Source of the DNA: Rhodococcus sp. SGAir0479
Lineage (GTDB): Bacteria > Actinomycetota > Actinomycetes > Mycobacteriales > Mycobacteriaceae
Direction: 5' to 3'
Assembly: GCF_005484805.1 (NCBI RefSeq)
Contig: NZ_CP039432.1
Coordinates: forward strand, 3,596,001-3,660,000
DNA length: 64,000 nucleotides
Every line of letters begins with the position of its first letter. The stretch's first letter is position 1. The position numbers were made by a program, and so were the translations under genes. Shown piece by piece: positions 16,476 through 25,562 of the stretch. The notes beneath the pieces were generated by a model. That model did no database searches. It was not told where the DNA came from and saw nothing but the letters and a program-made list of their open reading frames with translations.

Positions 16476-18434
16476 ATGACGACTGCGCAGCATTCCGGCA
16501 TCGACCTGACCCACCTCGACGCGGGTACCCGCCCGCAGGACGACCTGTTCGTGCACGTCAACGGCAAGTGGCTGGACGAGTACGAGATTCCGGCCGACCG
16601 CGCGGTGGACGGCGCGTTCCGCACCCTCTACGACAAGGCCGAGGAGGACGTGAAGACGCTCATCCAGGAGGCGTCGGCGTCCGGCGCGGCGCACGGCACC
16701 GACGCCCAGAAGATCGGCGACCTGTACTCGAGCTTCATGGACGCCGAGGCCGTCGAGGCCGCCGGACTGGAGCCGATCGCCGAGGAGCTGTCGGCCGTCG
16801 CGAACGCCGCCGACCTGAGCGAGCTGGCCGCGATCGTCGGACGGCTGCAGCGCACCGGTGTCGGCGGGGCGGTGGGCCAGTACGTCGACACCGATGCCAA
16901 GAACTCGGCGCGATACCTGGTGCACTTCACGCAGTCCGGCATCGGGCTGCCGGACGAGTCGTACTTCCGGGAGGAGAACTACGCCGAGATCCGCGACGCG
17001 TACCTCGCGCACATCCGGAAGATGTTCGAGCTGGCCGGTATCGAGTACGACGCGCAACGCGTGTTCGAGCTCGAGACCGCGATCGCGGCCGGCCACTGGG
17101 ACGTCGTCAAGCGCCGCGACGCCGAGCTGAGCTACAACCTGGTGACGCTGGACGACCTGCAGTCGCGGCACGGCGGGTTCGACTGGGCCGCATGGATCTC
17201 GGGGCTGCAGGCCACACCCGAGCAGCTCGCCGAGATCGTGGTGCGGCAGCCGAGCTTCGTCGAGTCGTTCACCGAACTGTGGACGTCCCGCCCCATCGAG
17301 GACTGGAAGGCGTGGGCCACGTGGCGGATCCTGCACTCGCGGGCCGCGTTCCTGAACGAGGCCGTCGTCGCAGAGGACTTCGCGTTCTACGGCAAGACCC
17401 TCAGCGGCACGGAGGAGAACCGGGAGCGGTGGAAGCGCGGCGTCTCGCTGGTGCAGGACCTGCTCGGTGAGGCCGTCGGCAAGCTGTACGTCGAGCGGCA
17501 CTTCCCGCCCGAGTCCAAGGCCCGGATGCAGGAGCTGGTCGCGAACCTGCAGGAGGCGTACCGCCGCAACATCTCCGACCTCGAGTGGATGAGCCCGCAG
17601 ACCCGGGAGGCGGCGCTCGCGAAGCTCGAGAAGTTCACCCCGAAGATCGGCTACCCCGACAAGTGGCGGGACTACTCGGCCGTGCAGATCGACCCGTCCG
17701 ACCTGGTCGGCAACTACCGCAGCGGCTACGCGGCCGAGCACGATCGCGACATCGCGAAGCTGGGCGGGCCGGTGGACCGCGACGAGTGGTTCATGACGCC
17801 GCAGACCGTCAACGCGTACTACAACCCGGGAATGAACGAGATCGTCTTCCCCGCAGCGATTCTGCAGCCGCCGTTCTTCGATCCCGACGCCGACGACGCC
17901 GCCAACTACGGCGGTATCGGCGCGGTGATCGGCCACGAGATCGGTCACGGCTTCGACGACCAGGGCGCCAAGTACGACGGCGACGGCAACATGGTCGACT
18001 GGTGGACCGACGACGACCGCACCGAGTTCGGCAAGCGCACCAAGGCACTCATCGAGCAGTACAACGACTTCGAGCCCAAGGATCTGCCGGGTCATCACGT
18101 CAACGGCGAGTTCACGATCGGCGAGAACATCGGCGACCTGGGCGGGCTGTCGATCGCGCTGGAGGCGTACCGGATCGCCACCGAGGGCGGCGAGGCTCCC
18201 GTGCTGGACCAGCTGACCGGACTGCAGCGCGTATTCTTCGGCTGGGCGCAGGTGTGGCGGACGAAGGCACGCAAGGAAGAGGCGCTGCGGCGCCTGGCTG
18301 TCGACCCGCACTCGCCGCCGGAGTTCCGGTGCAACGGCGTGATCCGCAACCTCGACAGCTTCCACGACGCGTTCGACGTGCAACCCGGCGACGCCCTCTA
18401 TCTGGATCCGGACCAGCGCGTCAAGATCTGGTAG
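16476..18434 (+). CDS. M13 family zinc metallopeptidase (PepO/Zmp1-like)
   Basis: 652 residues, close to M. tuberculosis Zmp1 and other neprilysin-type peptidases. The zinc site is complete: HEIGH (H487, E488, H491), third ligand in GENIGDLGG (E550) with D554, and the substrate-binding NAYYNPGMNEIVFPAAIL upstream. The N-terminal domain has the family's DDLFVHVNGKWLDEYEIP opening and no signal peptide, so it is cytosolic or exported by a non-classical route. A GGAG site precedes the ATG. It is convergent with ynfA-like 18486-18812, with an inverted repeat covering both stop codons. Confidence 0.95.
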   Translation: MTTAQHSGIDLTHLDAGTRPQDDLFVHVNGKWLDEYEIPADRAVDGAFRTLYDKAEEDVKTLIQEASASGAAHGTDAQKIGDLYSSFMDAEAVEAAGLEPIAEELSAVANAADLSELAAIVGRLQRTGVGGAVGQYVDTDAKNSARYLVHFTQSGIGLPDESYFREENYAEIRDAYLAHIRKMFELAGIEYDAQRVFELETAIAAGHWDVVKRRDAELSYNLVTLDDLQSRHGGFDWAAWISGLQATPEQLAEIVVRQPSFVESFTELWTSRPIEDWKAWATWRILHSRAAFLNEAVVAEDFAFYGKTLSGTEENRERWKRGVSLVQDLLGEAVGKLYVERHFPPESKARMQELVANLQEAYRRNISDLEWMSPQTREAALAKLEKFTPKIGYPDKWRDYSAVQIDPSDLVGNYRSGYAAEHDRDIAKLGGPVDRDEWFMTPQTVNAYYNPGMNEIVFPAAILQPPFFDPDADDAANYGGIGAVIGHEIGHGFDDQGAKYDGDGNMVDWWTDDDRTEFGKRTKALIEQYNDFEPKDLPGHHVNGEFTIGENIGDLGGLSIALEAYRIATEGGEAPVLDQLTGLQRVFFGWAQVWRTKARKEEALRRLAVDPHSPPEFRCNGVIRNLDSFHDAFDVQPGDALYLDPDQRVKIW

Positions 18435-18490
18435 GCGCTCCGCGCCGGCGCGACGCTCCGTTGCGCTGGCGCCCAGGCGCAGCGCCTACC
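18430..18490. terminator. Inverted repeat spanning both convergent stop codons
   Basis: GGTAGGCGCT (18430-18439) and AGCGCCTACC (18481-18490) are perfect complements, with further GC-rich pairing between them. The left arm contains the M13 peptidase TAG, the right arm the stop of the gene ending at 18486, so one element could terminate both directions. Confidence 0.6.
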
Positions 18491-18812
18491 GCGCGTACAT
18501 GATCACGCCGACGCCACACAGGCAGATCAGCGCGCCGATGATGTCGTAGCGGTCGGGCCGGAAGCCGTCCATCACCACCGCCCACAACAGCGAACCTGCG
18601 ACGAACACACCGCCGTAGGCGGCGAGGATGCGCCCGAAGTCGGCGTCGGGTTGCAGCGTGGCGACCAGGCCGTAGACGCCGAGGGCGATCATGCCGGCAC
18701 CCACCCACAGCCAGCCGCGGTGTTCGCGCACGCCCTGCCACACCAGCCAGGCGCCGCCGATCTCGAACAGTGCGGCCAGGAGGAACAGCAGGATCGAACG
18801 CGTCACCGTCAT
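18486..18812 (-). CDS. YnfA (UPF0060) family membrane protein
   Basis: 108 residues, four hydrophobic helices, and the family signature [17 protein letters not shown] at the N-terminus, followed by GAYGGVF-like [14 protein letters not shown] and a final [14 protein letters not shown] helix. YnfA proteins are small inner-membrane proteins related to SMR-type transporters; the physiological substrate is unsettled. Length and start match the family. The Shine-Dalgarno sequence is weak. Confidence 0.92.
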   Translation of the reverse strand: MTVTRSILLFLLAALFEIGGAWLVWQGVREHRGWLWVGAGMIALGVYGLVATLQPDADFGRILAAYGGVFVAGSLLWAVVMDGFRPDRYDIIGALICLCGVGVIMYAR

Positions 18813-18834
18813 GGCATCAATATCTCAGTCGCGT

Positions 18835-18866
18835 GCCTTTCCGGTAGCGCCGGTTACCGGAAAGGC
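18835..18866 (-). terminator. Hairpin after the L,D-transpeptidase gene
   Basis: A perfect 12-bp stem, GCCTTTCCGGTA (18835-18846) with TACCGGAAAGGC (18855-18866), encloses an 8-base loop. It lies 17 bases beyond the stop of the gene ending at 18884 and just before the small membrane-protein gene. Confidence 0.75.
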
Positions 18867-18883
18867 GCACGGGCGCGAAGCGC

Positions 18884-19894
18884 CTACCGGTTCCAGTCGC
18901 CCAGGCCGTCGGCGCCGCTGAGGACTCCGCCGGCGGTGTTCTGCACGATCACCGGGTCGCCCTTGGTGGCGTTCTCGTAGAACCACCGGCCGTCCTCGGT
19001 GCTGACGTTGAGGCAGCCGTGGCTCACATTGGTGTGCCCCTGCTGCTGCACCGACCACGGCGCGGCGTGCACGAAGATGCCGCTGTAGGAGATGCGTGTC
19101 GCGTACTCGACGTACGTCCGGTAGCCCTCCGGGGAGTCGATCGGCACACCGTACGTGGACGAATCCATGTACATCTCGCGGAATTTCTCGCCCACGATGT
19201 AGGTGCCGTTGGGGGTCTCGTACCCCGGCTTGCCGAACGACGTCGGCATGGTCTTGACGACCTCACCGTTGCGGGTGACGGTGATCTGCTTGGTGTTGTC
19301 GTCGGCGAACGTGACCAGTGCGTCGCCGATGGAGAACGTCGAGTGTGCATCACCGGCATCGACGGTCACCCGGGTGTGGGCCGGCCAGAACTCGGTGGGC
19401 TTCCAGCGGACCTGCTTGTCGTTGATCCAGTAGAAGCCGCCGGCGACGGGCGGTTCGGCGGTGACCCGGATAGCGCGCTCAGCGGTGGCGCGGTCGCCGA
19501 CCGGTTCGTCGAAGTTCACGACGACGGGCTGCGCGACGCCCACCACCTCGCCGGGTGCCGGATTGATCGACGGCGCGGAGAAGTTCGCGGGGCCCAGCGG
19601 CGGGGTGGCCGGCATGACCGACCCGGGCGGCAGCATCGCCTGCACCTCCCGCGGCAGTTCGAAGCCCGGCGGCAGCACCAGCGGCGGCGTCGGGATCTGG
19701 GGCAGCTGGACCTGCGGAAACTCGAACGCCGGGAGCTCGAAACCGGGGATCTCGGGGCCACCCGGGAAGAGCGGGGCCGCCTGCGCGGGTACGGCGAGCA
19801 CCGCGCCGGCCGTCGCGGCGCTCACGGCAACCGCCGCGGCCCTGGCACCCCACCGCCGGGATCGGGCCTGCCGAGTCTTCGCCGTCGCGGTCAT
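18884..19894 (-). CDS. L,D-transpeptidase (YkuD) with Ig-like domain, secreted
   Basis: 336 residues. A twin-basic N-terminus and hydrophobic stretch ending AVPAQAA (about residue 40) form a signal peptide. A Pro-rich spacer (41-105) follows, then an actinobacterial Ig-like domain (about 110-190) and the YkuD catalytic domain (about 198-320). The catalytic signature is intact: H276 in FVHAAPW, then GHTNVSHGCLNVS with H292 and Cys294. Such enzymes form 3-3 peptidoglycan cross-links outside the membrane and are the targets of carbapenems. It lacks the lipobox of LdtMt2-type proteins, so it is probably secreted and wall-associated. It lies downstream of fprB on the same strand, 96 bases away. 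Confidence 0.93.
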   Translation of the reverse strand: MTATAKTRQARSRRWGARAAAVAVSAATAGAVLAVPAQAAPLFPGGPEIPGFELPAFEFPQVQLPQIPTPPLVLPPGFELPREVQAMLPPGSVMPATPPLGPANFSAPSINPAPGEVVGVAQPVVVNFDEPVGDRATAERAIRVTAEPPVAGGFYWINDKQVRWKPTEFWPAHTRVTVDAGDAHSTFSIGDALVTFADDNTKQITVTRNGEVVKTMPTSFGKPGYETPNGTYIVGEKFREMYMDSSTYGVPIDSPEGYRTYVEYATRISYSGIFVHAAPWSVQQQGHTNVSHGCLNVSTEDGRWFYENATKGDPVIVQNTAGGVLSGADGLGDWNR

Positions 19895-19990
19895 GTCCGT
19901 ACCCCTTTGCTCGAGAACCGGACACGGACTGCGTCCGGCGCCTCCAATGTAGACAGACCGGACGCGCGTTCGACAACCCGACCCGCGGGG

Positions 19991-21676
19991 TCAGCTCGCT
20001 TCGCCGCGCGCCGCGTCCAGCATCGCCCGCAGATCGACGATCTTGGCCCGGGCGCGACCGCTCTCGGAACCCAGTACCCGCTCCTTCTTGTCGATGCGCT
20101 GCCACCCCTGGAAGTCGATGGCCTCCGGCTGCCGCTCGGCGACCAGTTGCGCCAACTGCTCGCCGTCGTGGTCCGGCTGGACCAGCCCGCCGCCCGCGAA
20201 GTCGGAGAGCAGCAGATCGACGGTCGCGGTCGAGCAGTACTTGTTGGTGCCGATGACGCCGGTCGGCCCACGCTTGATCCACCCTGCGACGTAGACGCCG
20301 GGGACCGGGGAGCCCGTCTCGGGATCGATGACGCGGCCGTTCTCGTTGGGGACCACCCCACGACGCTCGTCGAACGGCACGTCGGCGATCGGCAGCCCCT
20401 TGTATCCGATGGACCGCAACACCAGTCCGGTCTCGAGTGTCTCGGTCCGATCGGTCGGGCGGGCAGTGAGCGCGCCGGCGTCGTCGGCGACCAACTCGTT
20501 GCGCACCAACCGGATTCCCTCGACGCGGTCACCGCCGAGGATCTCCTGCGGCGAGGCCAGGTAGCGCAACACGATCCGCTTGCGCCCGTCGGTCGCCGTG
20601 CGCTTGGCGAACTCCTCCACCTGGCGGACCTTGAGCTTCTCGGACGGCTCCGAATCGGGGCCGTCCACCCACGCCCGGCTGGCCGCATCGAGGATCACCT
20701 CGTCGGGGTCGACGACGATGTCGACGTCGGCCATACGCCCGAGCGCGATCAACTCCGGGTTGGTGTAGGCGGCCTGCGCCGGTCCGCGGCGGCCGACGAT
20801 GACGACCTCGCGGATGTTGCTGCGACGCAATGCCTCCACCGCGTGATCGGCCATGTCGGTCTTGGCGAGTTCGTCCGGATCGGTGACCAGCACGCGGGCC
20901 ACGTCCAGGGCGACGTTGCCGTTACCGATGATGACCGCGCGCTCTCCCGAGAGGTCGAACGTGTGGTCGGCGTAATCGGGATGGCCGTTGTACCAGGCCA
21001 CGAACTCGGTGGCGGCGTGCGAGCCGGGCAGGTCCTCACCGGGCACCCCGAGATGCCGGTCGCTGGCGGCACCGACCGCGTAGATCACCGCATGGTGGTG
21101 CTGCAGCAGCTCGTCGTGACTGATGTGCCGGCCGACCTCGACGTTGAAGTGGCACTGCACGGAGCGCTTGCTCAGCGCCGACCGGAAGACGTCGGAGACC
21201 GCTTTGGTGCCGGGGTGATCGGGCGCGACACCGGCCCGGACGAGGCCGTACGGCGTGGGTAGACGGTCGAACATGTCGACCTCGACGCGCGGCCGGGAGG
21301 TGAGCTCGATCGCGGCGTAACACGCGGCCGGGCCCGATCCCACGATCGCGACCCGCAGCGTGCCGAGGTCGGGGCTGAGCGGGCGCGGTTCCGGCAGCTC
21401 CGGCCAGTCCGGGCCGATCGGGTGCTTGTCGAAGTACGCGGCGTTGATCTCGGGATACATCGAGTGGGCTTCGCTGAGCTCGTTCTCACCGAAGATCGCG
21501 TCGACCGGGCACTCGTCGACGCACGCACCGCAGTCGATGCACGTCTGCGGATCGATGTAGAGCATCTCCGTGGTCGCGAACTCGGGCTCGTCCGGGGTCG
21601 GATGAATGCAGTTGACGGGACACACGTCCACACACGAGGCATCGTTGCAGCACGCCTGCGTAATCACATAAGCCAC
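19991..21676 (-). CDS. fprB: Ferredoxin/ferredoxin-NADP reductase FprB
   Basis: 561 residues. The N-terminal ~105 residues form a 7Fe-type bacterial ferredoxin with CCNDASCVDVCPVNC and CIDCGACVDECP clusters. The rest is an FprA/adrenodoxin-reductase-like flavoprotein with FAD motif VAIVGSGPAACYAA, NADPH motif VIIGNGNVALDVARVL and a C-terminal GWIKRGPTGVIGTN. This fusion is the hallmark of mycobacterial/rhodococcal FprB. It passes electrons from NADPH to ferredoxins for P450s or Rieske oxygenases. A KstR-like palindrome at 21729-21742 lies 53 bases upstream, linking it to steroid-type catabolism (inference). Confidence 0.95.
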   Translation of the reverse strand: MAYVITQACCNDASCVDVCPVNCIHPTPDEPEFATTEMLYIDPQTCIDCGACVDECPVDAIFGENELSEAHSMYPEINAAYFDKHPIGPDWPELPEPRPLSPDLGTLRVAIVGSGPAACYAAIELTSRPRVEVDMFDRLPTPYGLVRAGVAPDHPGTKAVSDVFRSALSKRSVQCHFNVEVGRHISHDELLQHHHAVIYAVGAASDRHLGVPGEDLPGSHAATEFVAWYNGHPDYADHTFDLSGERAVIIGNGNVALDVARVLVTDPDELAKTDMADHAVEALRRSNIREVVIVGRRGPAQAAYTNPELIALGRMADVDIVVDPDEVILDAASRAWVDGPDSEPSEKLKVRQVEEFAKRTATDGRKRIVLRYLASPQEILGGDRVEGIRLVRNELVADDAGALTARPTDRTETLETGLVLRSIGYKGLPIADVPFDERRGVVPNENGRVIDPETGSPVPGVYVAGWIKRGPTGVIGTNKYCSTATVDLLLSDFAGGGLVQPDHDGEQLAQLVAERQPEAIDFQGWQRIDKKERVLGSESGRARAKIVDLRAMLDAARGEAS

Positions 21677-21728
21677 AGTTCTTCCCTACCTGTGAGTTCC
21701 CGACCGAGACTGTCGTTCTCGGACAGAC

Positions 21729-21742
21729 TATAACGTGTTCCA
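21729..21742 (-). promoter_or_regulatory. KstR-like operator upstream of fprB
   Basis: On the minus strand the site reads TGGAACACGTTATA, which fits the published KstR consensus TNNAACNNGTTNNA at every fixed base and has the preferred AACACGTT core. A TATAGT -10-like hexamer overlaps its end, so a repressor bound here would block RNA polymerase. Identification rests on pattern match only. Confidence 0.6.
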
Positions 21743-21792
21743 GTTTTGGTCGAGGCTCCGTGCGACCGAGGACGTTCGGCCGTGTCGGTTCG

Positions 21793-21999
21793 TCACTCGA
21801 GCCGGAACCCCACCTCGAGCGTCACCTGGGTGTGGGCGACGGACCCGTCCTCGATGTGCCCGCGCGTCTCGACCACTTCGAACCAGTCGAGGTTGCGCAT
21901 CGTCTCGCTCGCGCGGGCGATCGCGTTGGCGATCGCCGCATCGACGCCGTCGGGTGACGACCCCACGACCTTGATCACTCGATAGACGTGGTTGCTCAT
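21793..21999 (-). CDS. Dodecin (flavin-binding) family protein
   Basis: 68 residues, the standard dodecin length. The sequence [38 protein letters not shown] followed by [13 protein letters not shown] matches the dodecin beta-alpha-beta-beta fold; the central tryptophan (W39) is the one that stacks on flavin. Dodecins form dodecameric shells storing or buffering riboflavin, FMN or CoA. An AGGGAGGTCC ribosome site precedes the ATG. It starts 13 bases after the serine hydrolase gene and is probably co-transcribed with it. Confidence 0.93.
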   Translation of the reverse strand: MSNHVYRVIKVVGSSPDGVDAAIANAIARASETMRNLDWFEVVETRGHIEDGSVAHTQVTLEVGFRLE

Positions 22000-22012
22000 C
22001 GGTGGACCTCCC

Positions 22013-23269
22013 TCACTGCCGCACGATCGCCTGGGCCTCGGCGCCCAGCCGGGCCAGTCGCAGGTCCCCGAGCGCGGTGACGGCGTTGCCCAGCCGGTTG
22101 GTCACGAACGCGAGCGCCAGACCGGTCTCCGGGTCCGCGTACGCGCCCGATCCGCCCACTCCGTAATGGCCGAGCCCGCGCGACGGCTGGGTGCGGCTGG
22201 CCAGCAGCGGCGGGTGGTAACCGAGACGCCAGCCGAGCTTGACGCCCAGCACGTAGTCGCGGTCGCGCGTCTGGACCGTCCCCATCTGCTCGAGGGTCTC
22301 GGGCTGCAGGAAGCGGGTGCCGTCGATGACACCGCCGTTCGCGATGGCGGCGTACATCCGCGCCAACGACCGCGCGCCGAAGACGCCGTTCCATCCCGGC
22401 ATGACGGCGTCGTGGACGGCGGGGTTGCGGACCAGTTCGTCGAAGCCGTCGGGCATGGCCGCCTCCGCGAGGCCCCGCAGCGGGCCCGCGACGGAGAGCA
22501 CCGACGACGTCAGTCGCCAGTCGAGGCCCCCGGGGTTGATGTGCGGGAACAGCTTCGCGATGCGCGGCTTCTGGTCGGCGGGCACGTGGTACCAGAACTC
22601 GTCCGCGCCCAGCGGCTCCGCGATCTCCTCACGGACGATCTGCGTGAACGGCTTGCCCGCGGCTCGCGACACCGTCTCCGCGACGAGCCATCCGTACGTG
22701 ACGGCGTGGTAGCCGGGCCCGCGGCGGCGTCGCGGGTCGGGGGCGCTCGCGGCGAGCGCGGCGATCACGGTGTCGTAGTCCAGCAGACCCAGCCGGCCCG
22801 GCACCAGGCCTCGCACCCGGTGCAGGCCCGCGCGGTGCGTGAGGACGTCGCGGAGCGTGATGGACTCCTTGCCGGCGGCTCCGAACTCCGGCCAGTAGGC
22901 GGCCACCGGGGTGTCGTAGTCGACGATGCCGCGCTCGGCGAGACGGTGGACGATCGTGCTGGCGACGCCCTTGCCGGTCGAGAACGACAGCGCGACCGTG
23001 TCGCGGTTCCAGCGGCGGTCCCGGTCGGCGTACCCGGCCCAGATGTCGAGGACCTTCTCCCCGTGCACGTAGGCGACCAGCGCACCGCCGCCGTTGCGTG
23101 GCTGCCGGTACATGGAGAAGAAGCGGTCCGCGAGCGGGAGGAACCGAGGATCCACCAGCATCTCGGTCCGGGCATGCACCGCCGGGGGCGGCGCCGGGGA
23201 CGGCGGCACGGTCGGGGACTCGACCACCTTCGTGCGCGACGCGGCGTCGCGTTCCACCTGGATCGTCAT
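22013..23269 (-). CDS. Serine hydrolase of the beta-lactamase/esterase (class C-like) family
   Basis: 418 residues without a signal peptide. The SxxK motif is SFSTGK (S97, K100), the Tyr motif lies in [12 protein letters not shown], and the late HxG-type motif is [13 protein letters not shown]. These are the three active-site elements of the penicillin-binding-fold esterases such as EstB and mycobacterial LipL/LipE. They hydrolyse short esters or lactams in the cytosol. The ATG has GGAGGTCACG upstream. The dodecin gene follows after 13 bases. The substrate is not predictable; the N-terminal ~35 residues are a Pro-rich, poorly conserved tail. Confidence 0.9.
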   Translation of the reverse strand: MTIQVERDAASRTKVVESPTVPPSPAPPPAVHARTEMLVDPRFLPLADRFFSMYRQPRNGGGALVAYVHGEKVLDIWAGYADRDRRWNRDTVALSFSTGKGVASTIVHRLAERGIVDYDTPVAAYWPEFGAAGKESITLRDVLTHRAGLHRVRGLVPGRLGLLDYDTVIAALAASAPDPRRRRGPGYHAVTYGWLVAETVSRAAGKPFTQIVREEIAEPLGADEFWYHVPADQKPRIAKLFPHINPGGLDWRLTSSVLSVAGPLRGLAEAAMPDGFDELVRNPAVHDAVMPGWNGVFGARSLARMYAAIANGGVIDGTRFLQPETLEQMGTVQTRDRDYVLGVKLGWRLGYHPPLLASRTQPSRGLGHYGVGGSGAYADPETGLALAFVTNRLGNAVTALGDLRLARLGAEAQAIVRQ

Positions 23270-23390
23270 CGTGACCTCCGATCCCGCTCCTCACACCATT
23301 GTGATTGGCGCAGCCTACGGCCGGAAGGGTTTCCGCCGGAGCAGAACAGACATACCCGAACATCGGGACGGTGAAACCGGGTGGTCGGGT

Positions 23391-24437
23391 CTACTTCCCC
23401 TTGCGGTCGCGGTCGCGGCTGGGCTGCACACGCTTGGGCTCCCCCGGCATCTTGGGATGATTCGGCGGATACGGCAGGTCCCCCAGCCCGGCGGCCGCGT
23501 CCCGCTCGGCCATCTCGAGCAGGACGTCGAGCGAGTGCGCGACGTCGTCGAGCGCCGCCATCGGGTCGGGGCGGCCGGCGAGCAGGGCCGGCACGGTCGC
23601 GATCGTGAAGTCGTCGGGTTCGGCGGACACCAGTTCCTCCCACGTCACCGGGGTCGAGACGGTGCCGATCGGCGTGTTGCGCGCCGAGTACGCGGAGGCG
23701 ATGGTCTTGTCCCGCGCGTTCTGGTTGAAATCGAGGAAGATGCGGGCGCCCCGCTCCTCCTTCCACCACGCAGTGGTGGCGCGGTCGCCGCTGCGCCGCT
23801 CGATCTCCCGGCACAACGCGATGCCGGCGCGGCGAACCTCGACGAAGTCCCACCGCGGTTCGATCCGGATGTAGACGTGCAGGCCACGCCCTCCCGACGT
23901 CTTGGGGAACCCGATCAGTCCCAGTTCATCGAGCAACGGCTGCATGATGTCCAGCGCGACCCGGCGGGCGTCGTCGAAGTCGGTGCCGGGCTGCGGGTCG
24001 AAGTCGATGCGCAGTTCGTCCGGGTGGTCGACGTCCGGGCACCGCACCGCCCACGGGTGGAACGTGACGGTGCCGAGGTTCGCGGCCCACACGATGTCGG
24101 CGGCGCTGCGCACGCGCAGCACGTCGGCGGTGCGTTTGGACGGGAACGTCACCTCGCACGACGCGACGTGTTCGGGGCGTTTGACGGGCACCCGCTTCTG
24201 GAAGACTTCTTCGCCCTCCACGCCGTCCGGGTATCGCTGAAGGTGGGTGGGCCGATCCCGCAGCGCCCGCAGTAGTTCGCCACCGGTCGCCATCTTCCGG
24301 TAGTACTCCACGAGGTGCCGCTTGGTGCCGCCCTCCGGGCCGAGGCGCGGATAGTAGATCTTGTCGGGATTCGACAGCCGGACGGCGACGCCGTCGACGT
24401 CGAGTTCCTCCGCCGGAGAGCCTTTGGTGCTGGCCAT
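23391..24437 (-). CDS. LigD-type polymerase/primase domain protein (NHEJ)
   Basis: 348 residues, a stand-alone version of the polymerase domain of bacterial LigD (Rv3730c-like). The N-terminus LSNPDKIYYPRLG is the family opening. The catalytic carboxylates lie in ELRIDFDPQPG, followed by FPKTSGGRGLHVYIRI and RIFLDFNQNARDKTIASAYSAR. The enzyme adds nucleotides, preferably ribonucleotides, at DNA ends. It is translationally close to the LigC-type ligase gene: the ligase stop and this ATG are only three bases apart. The C-terminal ~35 residues are a basic Pro/Arg/Lys tail. No Ku gene is in the window. Confidence 0.93.
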   Translation of the reverse strand: MASTKGSPAEELDVDGVAVRLSNPDKIYYPRLGPEGGTKRHLVEYYRKMATGGELLRALRDRPTHLQRYPDGVEGEEVFQKRVPVKRPEHVASCEVTFPSKRTADVLRVRSAADIVWAANLGTVTFHPWAVRCPDVDHPDELRIDFDPQPGTDFDDARRVALDIMQPLLDELGLIGFPKTSGGRGLHVYIRIEPRWDFVEVRRAGIALCREIERRSGDRATTAWWKEERGARIFLDFNQNARDKTIASAYSARNTPIGTVSTPVTWEELVSAEPDDFTIATVPALLAGRPDPMAALDDVAHSLDVLLEMAERDAAAGLGDLPYPPNHPKMPGEPKRVQPSRDRDRKGK

Positions 24438-24440
24438 GTT

Positions 24441-25523
24441 TCAGCTTTCTCCCGTCAGGACGTCGGCGAGGTCGTAGCGCAATGGAACCTCGAGTTGCTC
24501 GAACGTGCACGACTGCGGGTCTCGATCCGGCCGCCACCGCAGGAAGCGCGCCGCGTGCCGGAACCGGACTCCGGCCTGGCTGCCGCACTCGCCCAGACCG
24601 CCCTCCATCTGGTCGTATGCGACCTCGAGCACCCGCTCGGGGCGCAGCGGCACCCAACTGCGGTCCGCGCTCGACCGCCACCGCGTGGCCTCGCCCTCGG
24701 CGACGACGTCGGCACCCACCCGCAGCGGTTCGAGTTCGGCGAGCAGTTCCACCCGGCGTTTCGCCGTGAAGGCCGACGCACCCCCGACCATGTGGAGCTC
24801 GTCGCCGTCGAACAGACCCAGCAGGATCGACCCGATGCCCGGCTGACTCTTGTGCGGCCTGTACCCGATAGCCACGACGTCCGCCGTTCGAGAGTGCTTG
24901 ACCTTCACCATCTCCCGCTTGTTCGGTAGATAATGGCCGTCGAGTCGCTTGGCGACGACGCCGTCGAGCCCGGCACCCTCGAACGTCTCGAACCAGCGTT
25001 CGGCGACCGCGGCGTCACGGGTCGCGGCGGTGACGTGGCAGCGCGGACCACCGCCGACCGCCCCGAGCAGCGCCTCGCGCCGTTCCGTGAACGAGTGCTT
25101 CGTGAGGTCCTCGTCGCCGAGCGCCAGCAGGTCGAAGCCGATGAACTGGGCGGGGGTCTCGGCGGCGAGGAGGTTGACGCGGCTCTCGGCGGGGTGGATC
25201 CGTTCGGACAGCGAACCCCAGTCCAACCGCGTGCGTCCCTCGATCTCCCGGGGCACCACCAGCTCGCCGTCGACGACGCAGCGGGGCGGCAACTCGGCGC
25301 GTACCGCCTCCACCATTTCGGGGAAGTAGCGTGCGAGGTCCTTGCCGCCGCGGGAGCCGAAGACGACGTCGTCGCCGTCGCGGAACACGATGGCACGGAA
25401 ACCGTCCCACTTCGGTTCGTACGACCACACGGGTTCACCGGCGGGTTGCTCGGGCACTCCGGACGCGGCCGTGGCCAGCATCGGTTGCAGGGGCGGCGCG
25501 ATCGGCAGGTCCACGGGGTCCAT
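24441..25523 (-). CDS. ligC: ATP-dependent DNA ligase, LigC type
   Basis: 360 residues, the size of the minimal actinobacterial LigC. The adenylated lysine is K38 in YEPKWDGFRAI; other nucleotidyltransferase motifs are VVDGELVVP, FIGFDLLAL, GLDGVVAKRLDG and MVKVKHSRTADVV, followed by an OB-fold C-terminal part ending in RFLRWRPDRDP. LigC-type enzymes join DNA breaks in back-up NHEJ or base-excision repair. Immediate coupling to a LigD-polymerase-domain gene downstream reproduces the linked arrangement known in mycobacteria (Rv3731/Rv3730c), though here both genes are on one strand. Confidence 0.93.
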   Translation of the reverse strand: MDPVDLPIAPPLQPMLATAASGVPEQPAGEPVWSYEPKWDGFRAIVFRDGDDVVFGSRGGKDLARYFPEMVEAVRAELPPRCVVDGELVVPREIEGRTRLDWGSLSERIHPAESRVNLLAAETPAQFIGFDLLALGDEDLTKHSFTERREALLGAVGGGPRCHVTAATRDAAVAERWFETFEGAGLDGVVAKRLDGHYLPNKREMVKVKHSRTADVVAIGYRPHKSQPGIGSILLGLFDGDELHMVGGASAFTAKRRVELLAELEPLRVGADVVAEGEATRWRSSADRSWVPLRPERVLEVAYDQMEGGLGECGSQAGVRFRHAARFLRWRPDRDPQSCTFEQLEVPLRYDLADVLTGES

Positions 25524-25562
25524 AGTGGCACCCCGCGGCCCTCTCCGCGCTGTGGTTTGCCG

